NCBI GenBank assembly: GCA_030280995.1
Contig: JASXTE010000004.1
Location: forward strand, 16,395,501 to 16,459,500
Direction: 5' to 3'
DNA length: 64,000 bases
Source of the DNA: Hemileia vastatrix
Taxonomy: Eukaryota; Basidiomycota; Pucciniomycetes; Pucciniales; Zaghouaniaceae
A program made the position numbers and the translations under genes. Below the pieces are notes generated by a model that saw only the letters and a list, made by a program, of their open reading frames with translations, had not been told where the DNA came from and did no database searches. Position 1 is the first letter of the stretch. Each line of letters opens with the position of its first letter. Below are positions 44,878 to 57,352 of the stretch, in pieces.

Positions 44878-45704
44878 TACGCCATGACCATGGATGATGT
44901 CGATTTTTGCGAATAGCTTAGTTTTGCAATATAGAGAGTATAGATTATTTTTTGCTTAGCTGGTTAGAAAGACACACAGAGAAAGATAAGTACTTTTTCA
45001 CATTTGTGAGTGAAATCAACACAAGTTTTAAGCAATGATATGAAATCATCTCGTTTTCTGCTGTCTCGATGAGATGGCTTTATAAAAAGACTTGCTGAAT
45101 ACACAGCACGGACGAGATAAATAAAACTGATTGTTGACCAGGAGCAATAGTCTAGAGGACCATTCTTCTTGAAATTTCAATATTAATGGTCAAACCCTTG
45201 TTACACATACACACACTTGAGTCTGTTATCATTATTTTGGAAGGTGGAACTCTTCAACAAAATGTGTTAACAATTTTATTCATATTAATTTGCGAGTTAC
45301 TGTAAGTAAGTATTATAATTATAGTTTGTAGGAAGCAATGATATTTCCATGGTTTTACTTTTCTTCTTTTTTTTTTTTTTGTTTTTGGTTTTTTGTTTTT
45401 TGTTTTTTGTTTTTTGTTTTTTTTTTTTTGATTTTTGATTTTTGATTTTTGATTTTTGATTTTTGATTTTCTTCTTTAGCTTGATTAGTTAATGATGAAA
45501 TCCTTATGAAACAAGATGTAGTGAACAATCGCATTATGAAAGATATGTAAAGTTCATTGAATGATTAACACACCCTTGTTTACAATATTTGACGTGTTTG
45601 AGTCACGTGAAAGAATTCAGGACACCAAGGGTAGAGAACGTGAGGGTCATGGCTCATAGTAAATTCCTTTTTCTAATTATTTTATTTTAACCTTCTGCAT
45701 CCTC
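44878..45704. other. Intergenic region upstream of SLX1
   Basis: It contains the T-rich microsatellite at 45364-45472 and otherwise ordinary AT-rich sequence. No additional gene seen. Confidence 0.5.
45364..45472. repeat. Compound 7-bp microsatellite (TTTTTTG then TTTTTGA)
   Basis: About five GTTTTTT units are followed by a pure T run and then about six GATTTTT units. It lies roughly 240 bp upstream of the SLX1 start. Confidence 0.9.
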
Positions 45705-46098
45705 ATGTCTACACCCACCCATCTTCAGTCTAAAAACCAGAAGCATCAGTATCCTTCTTTATATGGCTGTTATCTTCTTCAATCAACCGTTCGGAACGCG
45801 ATTTACGTTGGTTCAACTCCGAATCCCCTTCGACGAATAAGACAACATAATGGTCTCATCAAAGGTGTGGGTGTGGGGCCTTTATCTTCACTCTTCACTT
45901 TTTCTTTCTTTCTCTTTCTCTTTTTGATAAGTGAACCATTTAATCATGGTGTAGATTGAGTTGATTATTTATTTGTTTGGTCTTAGGGAGCTTTTCGTAC
46001 TAAACGATTTAGACCTTGGATTATGCAACTTTATGTTTATAACTTTCCGTCCAAAATTTCAGCTCTTCAGGTTCGTTTTCATTTTGAATGATGTATTC

Positions 46099-46134
<36 letters not shown>

Positions 46135-46916
46135 GTAATAAAAAATAATAAAAAAAAATAAAAGAAAAGAAAAAGAAAAAATACTAAAAATTGATCCATT
46201 GGCTATTCTTTCTTTTTTTTTTTAAAAAAAAAATAAACTATCTAAAAGTTTGAGTGGGCTTGGAATTCTCCTCAAGTTTCTCGACATTTGAGAAGAGAAG
46301 ATGATCGTTCTAAAAGTCGATTTATTCGGCCTCGAACAATTGAAAAATCTATAGAAGTCTTACTTGAGCTTATGCAATCACTTCCTTATAAACGGTATCC
46401 ACTAAAAATTATGGTATTTTCCCCACAAGCAGAAAAAGTATTGCGGAAAATAGGAGTGGGAATTGAATTAAAAGCTCAAATGGGAGGTCCTGAAGAAATG
46501 ATGAAAGAGAAAGAAGGTAGGAAATATATCTTGGAAATTTATCATCAAAAGTATCATTGTTAACATTAGAGTGAAAACATCTAATTATTTTAGGTAAAGA
46601 AGATGTTGAAGAAGAAGAAAAAGCACGGAAGTATGTAATTGAGATGGGTAAAGAAGACAAAGAAGTGAATTGCCATTTGTGTCAAGAAAGAATTCCAATA
46701 CAAGAAGATGAAAAGTATGTGATTTGTCAAGGTTGTGATGAAGTATTTGATACGATTTGTTTGAGTGAAAAAATGATGGAAGAGGATACAGTAGAAATGA
46801 TTCCTTTTGATGGAGTTTGTCCCAAGTGTGATAAATATTTACGATGGGCTGATCTTGTTAAGTTTGCTTTTTGTCGCGCTAGAGTGCGCTGGGAGATGAA
46901 TAAATCCTTTATGTAA
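45705..46916 (+). CDS. SLX1: SLX1, catalytic subunit of the SLX1-SLX4 structure-specific endonuclease
   Basis: Four exons (45705-45866, 45987-46070, 46249-46516, 46594-46916) encode 278 residues, close to the family length (yeast about 300). The GIY-YIG nuclease domain is at residues 18-95: [39 protein letters not shown], and the metal-binding Glu in LQFEWAW. The C-terminal zinc finger begins CHLCQERI, continues CQGCDEVF and ends [18 protein letters not shown], as in SLX1 proteins. SLX1 with SLX4 cuts branched DNA, including Holliday junctions and 5' flaps, in the nucleus. Exon 1 must end at 45866 (donor GTGGGT), because the nearer GTGTGG donor breaks the frame. Intron 2 contains an (AAT)n run and A-rich DNA. 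The active-site residues are present. Confidence 0.94.
46098..46170. repeat. AAT trinucleotide microsatellite in SLX1 intron 2
   Basis: About eleven AAT units (46099-46131) followed by an A-rich tail, wholly inside the intron. Confidence 0.9.
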
Positions 46917-47544
46917 TGTGGCAAATGAAAATAATCTAATCAAAATGATTTTTTCAACGTTCATTAACACAAATATCAAATGGCCATCCTAACTGAAAGT
47001 AGTGGCTCTCAGCTTGTCAGCTTGGTAATATAAACATGAGTCTTCATAAGCACAAGGGTAAGCTCATTTCTGCCAAAAACTTCTTCAGGAAGTATATGAA
47101 TGATAATTGAGGGAAAATTTTGAAATCAACCCTGTTCTTAGTAATTATGAAAAGGAATATATTAAAATAAAAATTTATCACTTATTGATCTCTATTCCTT
47201 AAATAGCTCCTTACCAGTCTCAATGCCTCCATTAAAAGAAAAAAAAATAGGTGAAATGAACAAATCACTTGAGGGGTTTTTTTATTTATTTTTTTTTTTA
47301 CTTGCGGATATATGATTCAACACCCCCCCTTCCCCCCCCCCCCCACTTTTCAATATTTGATCCTTATTAATTTATGGCTTTGGGATTAACTAAAATGTTG
47401 TGAAAAATACAAGATATACATTTATTTATTTTATGATTTGATTTGGTTTGCTTTGTTCAAAAGTTGACAAAACTTGATTTTTTTTTAAATTAGAAATTAA
47501 TAATTAAACTCATAATGAAAATTGAAAAAAAAAAGAAGAAGAAG

Positions 47545-47577
<33 letters not shown>

Positions 47578-48303
47578 GTCAGGATGCTAAATATTTCAGT
47601 ACTCATTTTTAAATTAGAATTTTAACTGTAGATAATATGAGAATTAAAATCAATATGATTAATGATGTTATTAAATTTTATTTATTTGTTTTTTCACTTT
47701 CACTTTCTTTTTTTCATTATTTTATTTTTTTTTTTAATTTTTACATTTTACATTTCAAATTCTTTCTGATTTTCATTTTGGATTGGTTTCTATTGTTGTT
47801 AGGGTGATTATTGAGTTTAAAAAAGTTTTTTTTTTTAAAAAAAAAGCGATTTAGTTTGGTGTATAAGAAGTATATTAAACATTTTTAACATTTTTATATG
47901 AAACTATCATTTATTTTATTTTTTAAATTTTAAATTAAAACACTTTTTATTATAATAAATTCCTTCTTTAGTTAATACTAATATTAAAGTATGTTTATCT
48001 CTTAAATCCTTTTATCATTTTCTATCACAATTTATTGTTTGGAAAGTATAAATCTTATCTTTGATGGATAATTTAGACACCAGGTGATAATTTGAATGTA
48101 AGATGTCATTTTCTGATTTTTAAAAAAGGTTGAACTTGAGATATTTAGGTCTAAAAACAAAATACTTCTTATCAAAAAAAAATTAATAAGTTGTTGCTTT
48201 TTGTTTTTTTAAAAGAAATTAAACAAATGAGCTTACTTAATGGAAGAAAACTAACCAAGTTGATTTAACTCAAAAGTTAGAGGTATTAGGTAATGATTGT
48301 ACT
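46917..48303. other. AT-rich low-complexity intergenic DNA
   Basis: Homopolymer and simple-sequence rich: a C run at 47325-47344, a 29-nt T run at 47549-47577 preceded by GAA repeats, and many short A/T tracts. No gene was recognised. Confidence 0.55.
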
Positions 48304-50027
48304 AGTTAGCCTAAATATTCCAAGGACTGAGTAAAAATTGCACATAAATTATATTAAATACATGTAATACACATGGGGATAATAAGTAAAGGTATACAAG
48401 ATGTATACATAAGTGAAAATAATGATTTAATACAATATATGCCATTATAATACCTTATATACATGCATATATCCACTTTTTATGGGTCTTATGCACTTAA
48501 TACTAAGTTGAAATATGTTAGGGTAATCTAAAGAACCTTAAAAATAAGTTTAAATAATTTTTAAGTAGACTTAAAGCTGTTTTTACATTGTTTTATGGAA
48601 AACACCACACAATATGGGGGGGCAGACTTGCTAGCAAGTCCACAACCTTGAACCCAAACTCACCACAGATTGAACACACATTGAGCTATTGAAAAAGAAA
48701 CCATACAATCAGGGATGAACACCACCCAGCAGAAAAGTTTTAGGTGCGTGTTCAAGTAGAGTTCAGTATGGGTTCAGTCTGAGTTCAGGTTGGGGACTTG
48801 CTAGCAAGTCCACCCCCTATATTGTGTAGTGAAAAACAAGAAATGCACTTTAAATCACATAAAAGTTGAATATATGCGCTATAAATTTAATAATATTGAA
48901 AATGTGCCTTGACAGATCAATTTGTCTCAATTAGGACTACTGATTTGGCTACTTAAATGCATAAAAATAACACTTTTCAAAATTAATGTTATTTTATGCC
49001 AGAAATGACTTCTGTGTACTGGCCACATACTGCCTGCATTTGTCCCATGTGAATAGCTTCATTTTTAGCAAATTTATCAATTTCACACTATAATTACCCC
49101 ACATTGTATGCCTTATATGTGGAAAAATGCTAAAATAAGCAACATGCACTTATTTAGTGTCCTATTTTAATTATTAGTGAATTGACCTCATCATATGCAC
49201 TAATTTCATTAATAACCTCAACATTGGCACCTAGAATTCACCACCATGCTTAAAATTTCCTGTTTAGTCAAGGATTTACCTATGCAAGTGCCTACCAAGA
49301 GTTTGCATTCAGCTACCCCACATTTCATGTCTTATTTTGGGTTTCTCAATGGTTTCTCAGGAAATATTGGTCATATTCAGATAGGTATTTCACATATTAA
49401 TTTGGAATAATTAGCTCTTTCATTTCTACTGTTAATACTCCTTAATTATGTGTTATACTTAGAGCTTTTCTTTCCTTTTTAGTCTTTTATTTTAAGGTAT
49501 TAGATGCATATACTCTCTTTTTGGGTTATTCTTTTATTTTAATGGATTATCCCTATTATTTCAGGATTTTGATGTGTGATATTCTTCTTATTGTGCTATT
49601 GGTAACTCCTTAGGTTTATGAGAATATTTACTTGCTAGATTGAGGCATCATTGGCCATGTATAGGATCGGTAAACCAGGGGAAAACATTGGGGAATTATT
49701 GGGTATAACAGGAGGGAGTTTTGGTCTTATTTTCTACACTCTTCATCATTACAATCAAAACATATAACCAATAAAATTAAAACTCATTTCATTATTACTA
49801 TTAAAAGTCTTTGATTAGTGTTTGAATTTTTATCTCTATTTTTCTACCAACTTTAAACTGTAAACCATTTATCATAAGTGAGATTAAATTACTGAGACCC
49901 TTATATTGAATTATATTTTACTACTTACTTGTATTTGTACTACATTATTCATCTTGGATCATTAAAATCTTCTAGAAAACTGACTAATTAAGCTACTCAC
50001 ATCTCTGTAGTTGAACTCAGCATGAAA
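48304..50027 (+). repeat. Old solo LTR of the Gypsy-1 type, containing a miniature element
   Basis: Reverse-complement similarity to the 1,496-bp Gypsy-1 LTR runs end to end. ATTCC(A)AGGACTGAGTAAAA near the start, ATGCCATTATAATACC, AACACTTTTCAAA, and ATCTTCTAGAAAACTGAC with CTCAGCATGA at the end correspond to LTR segments in order. Divergence is substantial (perhaps 20% by eye). No internal Gypsy sequence adjoins it, so it is probably a solo LTR left by recombination. MITE-1 copy b (48603-48831) is inserted in it. Confidence 0.85.
48603..48831. mobile_element. CACTA-like miniature element (MITE-1, copy b, complete)
   Basis: This copy is 229 bp. It begins CACCACACAATATGGGG and ends CCCCCTATATTGTGTAGTG. 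About 45 bp at each end are inverted repeats containing the 18-bp perfect palindrome GGACTTGCTAGCAAGTCC (or AGACTTG... on the left). Subterminal repeats of the type GAGTTCAGT are present. The site compared with the intact Gypsy-1 LTR (six A residues) now has four A on the left and five on the right, which fits a 3-bp AAA duplication. No coding sequence. Confidence 0.85.
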
Positions 50028-50331
50028 GTAATGGTGCATATGAGGAAGTGATAAGTTGGGTGAGGTTGTTGTTGGTGGAAATGTGTATGCAAAAAAATAA
50101 TGAGGACTTCTTTCAGGGTACTTTAAGGTGGCCTCTAACAAGTCTGTGACCAAGTTTCATTTTTGAAATTTACATATCACCTGAAACCTTCAGCCTCCAA
50201 TTCACATCACTACCACCACCTCTCTTCATCAAAACTCTTTTTTTATGGTAATGTATTTTTTTCTATCATTTTAACTCTTTTTTAAATATATCTATTATTC
50301 TTAGTTGACTTATCTTCCAATCTCTTCATAG

Positions 50332-50583
50332 ATGTCCAGAGATGGGGCAAGAAATACACAAATTTCACAGGAAGAACAATGGAAAATTCTTAGCCTTCTC
50401 AAAGGGGGTGTTCCAAATCAGAAGATATATAAAATACTTAATATATCTCACTCAACTATCTCTACCTTTCTTAAGCACCTCAAGGAGACTGGAACTATTG
50501 AAGCTTCTCCCTGTTCTGGCTGTCCACCTAAAATCTACTTGCACAATCTTCAAAAATGTTATGGAGTTATCAGAAGCAATTGA
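50332..50583 (+). pseudogene. Tc1-like transposase, N-terminal DNA-binding fragment
   Basis: An 83-codon frame starting MSRDGARNTQISQEEQWKIL. It shows the paired helix-turn-helix pattern of Tc1/mariner transposases: LLKGGVPNQKIYKILNIS, then STISTFLKHLKETGTI and a GCPPK linker in place of the usual GRP(R/K). The catalytic DDE domain is absent downstream, so this is a truncated relic. It could mark the autonomous family behind the TA-flanked miniature elements, but no sequence link is shown. Confidence 0.7.
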
Positions 50584-50869
50584 AAAGAGAAACTTCATGT
50601 CATTTCAGACACTCTAACACTGAAAAAAATTAAGTGGAAACTGCTAGCAGGTGACTATCCCTATATTCTATTTTGATTTAAGAGAAAATTTTATTTGTTG
50701 TTGCATGAGCTAGTGTGCTCATTTTTCAGTGTGCAGTCTTTCCAGAAGAGTTACAGCCAAGCTGAAATTGAATTAATTCAAAGATAAGGATCAGCACCTA
50801 CTATCAAGTGCCCATGTTTTTTTTCTGGTGTAACCACTATAGATTCATTTTCCACTTTTTGTAAAAGTA

Positions 50870-51762
50870 TTCATAGTCTTGGGTATCACAAATGTGTTAC
50901 AGAAAAGAAACTGTATCTTAATGAAATCCACAAGTCAAAAAAGCTTAATTTACCACAAAGCTAATGTCTGGGAGTGTTCCTTGAGCAATGTAACTTAAAG
51001 CACCAATGTGAGAAAGGAAATCTATTGCTTTAACTGCAAATTTTGTTAAGTCATATGTTTCAAGATTGAATTTTTATGGTAGCGGTGTTCTACACAGTTT
51101 CAATGTTGGATTAAACTTGTCTATTATTCTGTTTATCAAGCTGTGTTGTGATAGTAAATAACAATTATCATCTTTTTCCACAAAAACCAACTATTTGATT
51201 AATATTTGACTCCCATTTAATGTCCATGAAGCTTTTCAAATCACTTTCTAGTTTTGAAAGAGCCTCCATGCTATCACTAGCCACAATTCCATCATTGAAA
51301 TGGAGCCAGATTTCTGTTTAAAATTGTGCAGAACTTAATGCATAAACTGAGGAATCAAAGAAACTAGGAGTGTACCCCAGTTCTCATAGTTTTTCTGAAA
51401 AAAATTGCTGCCAACATCTTCCAGCTTGTTTTGTACCATACAATGCTTTAGAAAATTTTCACACTCTATCAGTATCATCAGTAAAACCCTCTGGTTGTTT
51501 TATGTATACTTCTTCTTCAAGTGGACTGTTCAAGTATGAACCAACTACAACAAATGAACATAGTTGCCAATTATATTTTGCAGCTAGTGTGAAAATTAAT
51601 TGTAGGGAAGTGAATGTAGCAGTTGGGGAAAAATTTTCTTCAAATGATTCTCTATATTGTTGAGCAAAACCTTGGGTGAAAAAATGAGCCTTGTGTTTTA
51701 TTATTTTGTCATTTTCATCTCTTTTGTATGCAAATACCCATTTTCCACCAAATACGGACTTT
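50870..51762 (-). pseudogene. Copia-type RT remnant (Copia-4)
   Basis: On the minus strand: GGKWVFAYKRDEN, then FSPTATFTS, FVVVGSYLNSPLEEEVYIK, KALYGTKQAGRCW, LHFNDGIVAS (HVDD position changed to HFND), and farther on LSHIGALSYIAQGTLPDISF. Several in-frame stops and losses. Its upstream edge is cut by the MITE-1 copy at 51763. It belongs to the same broad Copia group as Copia-1 but is far more decayed. Confidence 0.85.
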
Positions 51763-51900
51763 CACCATGCAACATTTGGGGGAGACTTTCTAGAAAGTCC
51801 TCAACTTGAAGTCAGATGGAACTCTGACTGAACTCTGACTTGACTCAGACTGAACTTTACTTTTAACTCATCTTGAGCTCTTAACCAAAAATGGATGAGT
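51763..51900. mobile_element. CACTA-like miniature element (MITE-1, copy c, one end)
   Basis: It begins CACCATGCAACATTTGGGGG, then carries the 16-bp perfect palindrome GACTTTCTAGAAAGTC and the subterminal repeats GAACTCTGACT. It aligns with the reverse complement of copies a and b. I could not find the second end, so the right boundary is approximate and the copy may be truncated. Confidence 0.65.
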
Positions 51901-54673
51901 TTGTGCTGGAATAATAGTGAAAGTTTAATGAATAGTTTATAGAAACAATAACAAGGGAAGATTAATAATCTGATCCATTCAAAGATTTTTTTTCATAAAA
52001 CTCATTTTCATTTTCATTTTGAATTTCACTTGATTATTGAAAGGACTGAAAATTATACTATTTATTTCAAAAACATCAATTTTAACCTCTCTAATGATTT
52101 TATTCTATTTTTTTTAAAAAAAATATAAAATAAGTTCAGTGGTTCTTTTTATTAATAACTCCTTTTAACCAAGAATTTGAAGCTTTAACTTTCTAATTTA
52201 AACCATATTACCTGATTTTTTTGTATATTTATTATTTATGATTATTAAATATAAATATTTTTAATTCAATTGATTTATTTAAGAAACATATTGAGCCATC
52301 AAAATTCTCAAGTTTTTATTCTAGAATACTGTGAAAAGACTCATAATTAAAAAAATAAAAGATAGAAATATGTTTTCATAATTTCTGTTTCAATGAAGTC
52401 CTCTAATAGCTTCTTTACACTAAGCACTAATAATTGATAAATTGTTTAATTATATGTCTAGAAAGAAGTATAATTCTTAAACCAGTGAATTTTAATCCAG
52501 TTTTTTACATTTTTATATGCAAGAAGATGATTAAAATTAAGAGGAAATATCTTTTTGCTCTTTTTTTATATTGAATATTCAACTACTAAAAATTTTTGAA
52601 ATATAAATTTATTCAATGTAATACATATGTGATATTATGGAACTCCTCATGATGTATTTCATCATAATTCCATGCATATATGGTTATTTGGTAGAGTAAT
52701 CTCATGAGTTGAAATAATTAATCACTACTTAGTGAATTTTCCATATGAAAGACCAAAATTCAAGCTAGATGTAAAAATTTAAAGATAATAAAAACAAACT
52801 AGTATAAATAAATTTAAACTTTAAATTTAGTGCTTGATTTTTCTTCAATGCTGTATTGTGGGATAATTTTAGTGTCAAATTGGGAATAAGCACCATATAA
52901 TTTGCAAAGTGTTCGCATGTTAAAAAATGTGCTTTGGGTAAATATTTTGATTGTATCATTGTTCAAGAACTGAATTAAATAGGTAAAAGTGGTACTTTTT
53001 TATAATTCTATCAGTTTCAAATTGAAAAAACTATTATATGACATTCATTTTTTAAAAAAGAAACAATAGGTACTTTAGATTATACCCATGTAGAAAAGCA
53101 GCTGTAAAAGCAATCATATTTTGATTAAAAATAATATTACTCCATGTTTTAAATGAAAAGAAAAAATATTTCAATTCTATGGTGTTGAAAAATAAATTAA
53201 ATGAAACATTTCAGGTACGCTTTTTTAGTTATTAGAATTAAAGGTTTGATAGGAGTAATTCACAACTGAACACTTACACACAATTGTAAAATTAAATATA
53301 TGGGTTCAAGGTTTATCAATGATTTATTGGAATTATGATAAATATGCTGATTGGAAGATCTTATATGATTTTTCTATTTAATTTCTAAGTGTATGAAAAA
53401 CAATCCCTTTAATATTTTATTTAAACAGAAGAATTTAAAATTTTTCTTGAAATTGGCCTTATCACAAAACAATACTGGAATGAGTATATTGTTATAAAAA
53501 TTAATTTAAATAGCAAAATTTCAAATCTTCATGACAGATTTAAAACAAAACATAAATATTAAAATTTGACTTTTTATAAAAATATATATTGATTTAAAAG
53601 ATATTTACTTATTTTATTTTACAAAATGACCAATTTTATCCTGTGAGGCTTCCCTTCAACTTACAAGTATAAGTCTAAAAAATTAATATGATGCTCTGAA
53701 TACTCTATATAATGTGTACCTAAGGCAAAAAAAATGTTCTTTGGAAGTACTTCAAATCTAAGCAGAAGAGCTGATATCTTTTTTATATAATATAGTTGTA
53801 TGAAATTGATTTTAAGGTAGTTTCTTAATCTGTTATATTGAAAGAAATAATATCATAATAATATATAATCCACTATAAACTATTTTTAATATAATATTTT
53901 CTAAAAATGATTCTTAATTTGTACCTATTTTCAGAACTTCAAATTATTTAATAAAAATATTTTGATATAAAAATATAATTATTTTTATATTTAAAAGTAT
54001 TTAATAAAACTTCTAAAAAAGTATAAATTTTTTCATGGCTTAAATTAGCTTGAACCACACTTGGAAACAAGATTGCATCAAGAGTTCAATCTAAGTTCCA
54101 CCAAAAGCATGATAAACAATTTTTTTGAAAATGTATATAGTCATTGAAATGAAAAAAAATTAGTAAAAGAAAGGACTCAGAAAGTTTTTTCTGTTATTGA
54201 ATAGATTGTCATAAATATATTAAGGTAGATAACTTATTGAAATTTTTTAAATTTGCAGTTATTACAGTCACTTATTGTCAAGGGGTCTTTCAAGTCTAGA
54301 AGCTTTTTCAAGGTGGTCCAATGGTGGTAACAATGGAATTTATGAAGTTCAAACTTGGGTACATATTTCTTTATCTTATAGAATATTTACTCAATAAAAA
54401 AAAGGTAAAATTTTAAATTATTATTATAATTAATGGTTTTAGAATTACATGAATGTAAATACTAAAGCAATAATAGATAGTAATGAATATTTTAAGTAGT
54501 TTTAATAAATAAATCAGTAATGGAATGATCAAAAACAACCAAAAGAGAGGCTTTATATAGGCAAAGGAGAGACAAAGCATGGCAATAAAATTCTAAAAAC
54601 AGTAATATGAGAGAGAGAAAAGAATATTCCAGAAGAAGTATTTTCAAATAATAAAGTTATTCTAAAAAGAAGG
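51901..54673. other. AT-rich non-coding region
   Basis: Nearly 2.8 kb of very AT-rich sequence with no gene, repeat or transposon end that I could recognise. The minus-strand frame at 52765-52959 shows no motif. Confidence 0.5.
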
Positions 54674-55068
54674 TGTCAGAAAGGTTTATTTACTGTATAT
54701 GACAGAAATAAATTAATGTATTTAAAATTTACTGTAAATGTCAATTTTAAATAAGAAATTTGAATTTTTTGTATATATTTATTTTTATTTGAATATTAAA
54801 ATTTTATTTTAATTTAAAATCTATTTTTAATATAATTTTTATTTCTTCTAACCTGTTAATGAGCATGGTGTTAGAGAATAAAAATATAAGGGACATTTTA
54901 TATTTAATTTTAATTATTCATTAATTTTACCATTCTGTAATTAGTTAATTTATTATAGGTAATTTTAATGTAACTAATTTATAATTAAATAATTAAAATA
55001 ATAAGGCGTGGCTTCATCCAGTAAATAATTAATTATTTTACTGGGTAAGTCTAGCAGCCTGGCTGACA
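54674..55068 (-). repeat. Gypsy-2 3' LTR
   Basis: The LTR is 395 bp, starts TGTCAGAAAGG and ends GGCTGACA. The 5 bp outside it (GAAGG, 54669-54673) would be the target duplication; the other copy is beyond the window. The start is inferred from the matching terminal hexamers only. Confidence 0.75.
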
Positions 55069-55101
55069 CTCCCTCACTCTAAAAAAACAATAAAAAAAAT
55101 G

Positions 55102-56383
55102 CTATGATTTTTTCTTTTTATATTTCTTTAGCAGAGTAGAAAGATTAGATATCTTCTTCCCAGGTATCCAAGAATCATATTCAGAAGATTTATTCTTGAA
55201 TCTCAATAAGTATTCTGTACCTTTTTCAGCAGTAACTATTCTGTCATTTAGAATCTTATCAATTTCTGCTGTCTCATTGATTTCCTTAGGGGTCTTTTTT
55301 GGTCTTCCCCTCCTTTTTGGAAATAAATTACTATTGGATGTGTAAGGTTTCAAAAGAGATATTGGAAAAACAGGATTTTTTCTGTCATATGGAGAATACA
55401 AAATAATTTCAACTGCATTATCACCAAACATTCTTCTGACAACAAATGGACCAAAAAATGGGTCTTTCAATTTGTTATTACCTTGTAAATTGAAGTGGAC
55501 TGTAGAAATAAACACCTCATCACCCTTTTTAATAGTGTATTCTTTATGGGATTTGTCCAATCTCTTCTTCTCATATTCAAAGGATTTTTCAATACATTTT
55601 TGAGCATGACTTCTGCAAAGTTGTTGCATTTGAAGAAAAGATTTTACACCAGGATGTAAATTCAATTTAGGTATTTTATTATCGAGATTTTGGGCAGGAG
55701 TATTTGGAACATATCCAAGCCAGAGCTCATAAGGCTTTCTTTGAGTAACAGAATGAACAGTGCTATTAAAAGCAAATTCCAACCCAGGAAGTAAGGTAAA
55801 CCAATTATGAGTGAATCTGTCATTGTCTTTATACTCAAGGCCAAAGTCACAATACCTTCTTATCATGTCCTCTAAAGTCTGAATCATTCTTTCAGCTAAT
55901 CCATCAGTCTGAGGGTGATGGGCAGTAGAAAGATTCAGATCACAGCCACAAACATCCATCAGAGACATCCAAAATTCAGAAGTAAATTTAGGGTCCCTGT
56001 CAGAGATTATGGATTTAGGAAATCCAGCTGTATTAAACATATGAGACCACCATAAGAAAGCTAATTCTTTAGTAGAAACATCCTTGTGAGTAGGGATAAA
56101 TTTACACATTTTTGTGAATCTGTCCACAATAACCCAACAAGAGTTATAACTGTCTTTTCCAGCAATGGGTAATCCTGTTACAAAATCCATGTTTATTATC
56201 TGCCATAGTGCATCAGGAGGTTCAATATGTTGCATTAATCCAGCTCTCTTACCAGTCAATCTTTTTGATTTTTGGCAAGAATCACAAGATTCAACATATA
56301 ATTTGGTGTCTTCAGACATATTAACCCACCAAGCAGTGTTTTTAATTCTGATCATTGTTTTTTCAATATCATAATTTCCAGCT
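55102..56383 (-). pseudogene. Gypsy-2 integrase core, AT-hook and chromodomain
   Basis: A 417-codon open frame (from 56355) plus a few codons up to the Copia-3 junction. It has the end of the HHCC zinc region (CDSCQKSKRLTGKR) and the catalytic core with D in NMDFVTGLP, D in IISDRDPKF and E in DGLAERMIQTLED. The GPY/F-like region KLKDPFFGPFVVRR is followed by FPISLLKPY, the AT-hook-like PKRRGRPKK and the chromodomain (DRIVTAEKGTEYLLRFKN, then DSWIPGKKISNL). This part looks intact, unlike the equivalent in Gypsy-1. It can no longer be made as part of Pol, because Copia-3 separates it from RT. Confidence 0.93.
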
Positions 56384-56388
56384 AATAT

Positions 56389-57352
56389 TATTGGAACCCC
56401 TTCAAATCACCTTTAAGCTATTATAAAGAGATTTGTCAGTTATAGTAAAACCCCGTTGACTGTAATGCATTCAATCACCTGTCCCCAGTGATTGAAAGGT
56501 TTAAACAGGTTTCAAAACAAATATCAATATAATAACTTAAAGATAAGAAGAATATAAAAAAATGATCAATCAGTTTTCGTTAATGGCAAAATATAAGATT
56601 GGATAGCAAAGTGTCATTAAACAGTTTTAGTAATAAAACAATACCTTTAAGTTATTATAAAGAGATTTGTCAGTTATAGTAAAACCTTGTTGACTGTAAT
56701 GTATTCAATCACCTAACAGAAATACTAATGTTAGTTCTAATAAACAAAGTAGCAGTGTAACGCTTTAACCTGCCCCAGTGATTGAAAGGTTTAAACAGGT
56801 TTCAACACAAATATCAATATAATAAGTTAAAGACAAGAAGAATATAAAAAATGATCAATCAGTTTTCGTTAATGGAAAAATATAAGATTGGATAGCAAAG
56901 TGTCATTAAACAGTTTTAGTAATAAAACAATACCTTTAAGTTATTATAAAGAGATTTGTCAGTTATAGTAAAACCTCATTGACTGTAATGTATTCAATCA
57001 CCTTATAGACATACTAATGTTAGTTCTAATAAACAAAGTAGAAGTGTAACACTTTTACCTGCCCCAGTGATTGAAAGGTTTAAATGGGGTTTAACACAAA
57101 TATCAATATAATAAGTTAAAGATAAGAAGAATATAAAAAATGATCAATCAGTTTTTGTTAATGGAAAAATATAAGATTGGATAGAGAAATTGAGAGAACA
57201 GCATTCACTATATATAATCTCATATTATAATTATACACCCTAACTAACTGATCACATCTTAAATCAATACTCAGTATATATATCAATCATTGTGTTAAGC
57301 ACGTGTAGAATACCCAAGAACACTAGTGCCTAACAACCAGTCTCCTGCAACA
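56389..57352 (-). repeat. Copia-3 3' LTR with internal tandem repeats
   Basis: The LTR is 964 bp. A unit of roughly 290 bp starting CCTTTAAG(T/C)TATTATAAAGA and including GTAAAACC and GTATTCAATCACC recurs at about 56410, 56644 and 56933. The first unit is shorter. The unit also contains a block with CAGTGATTGAAAGGTTTAAA. Confidence 0.92.
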
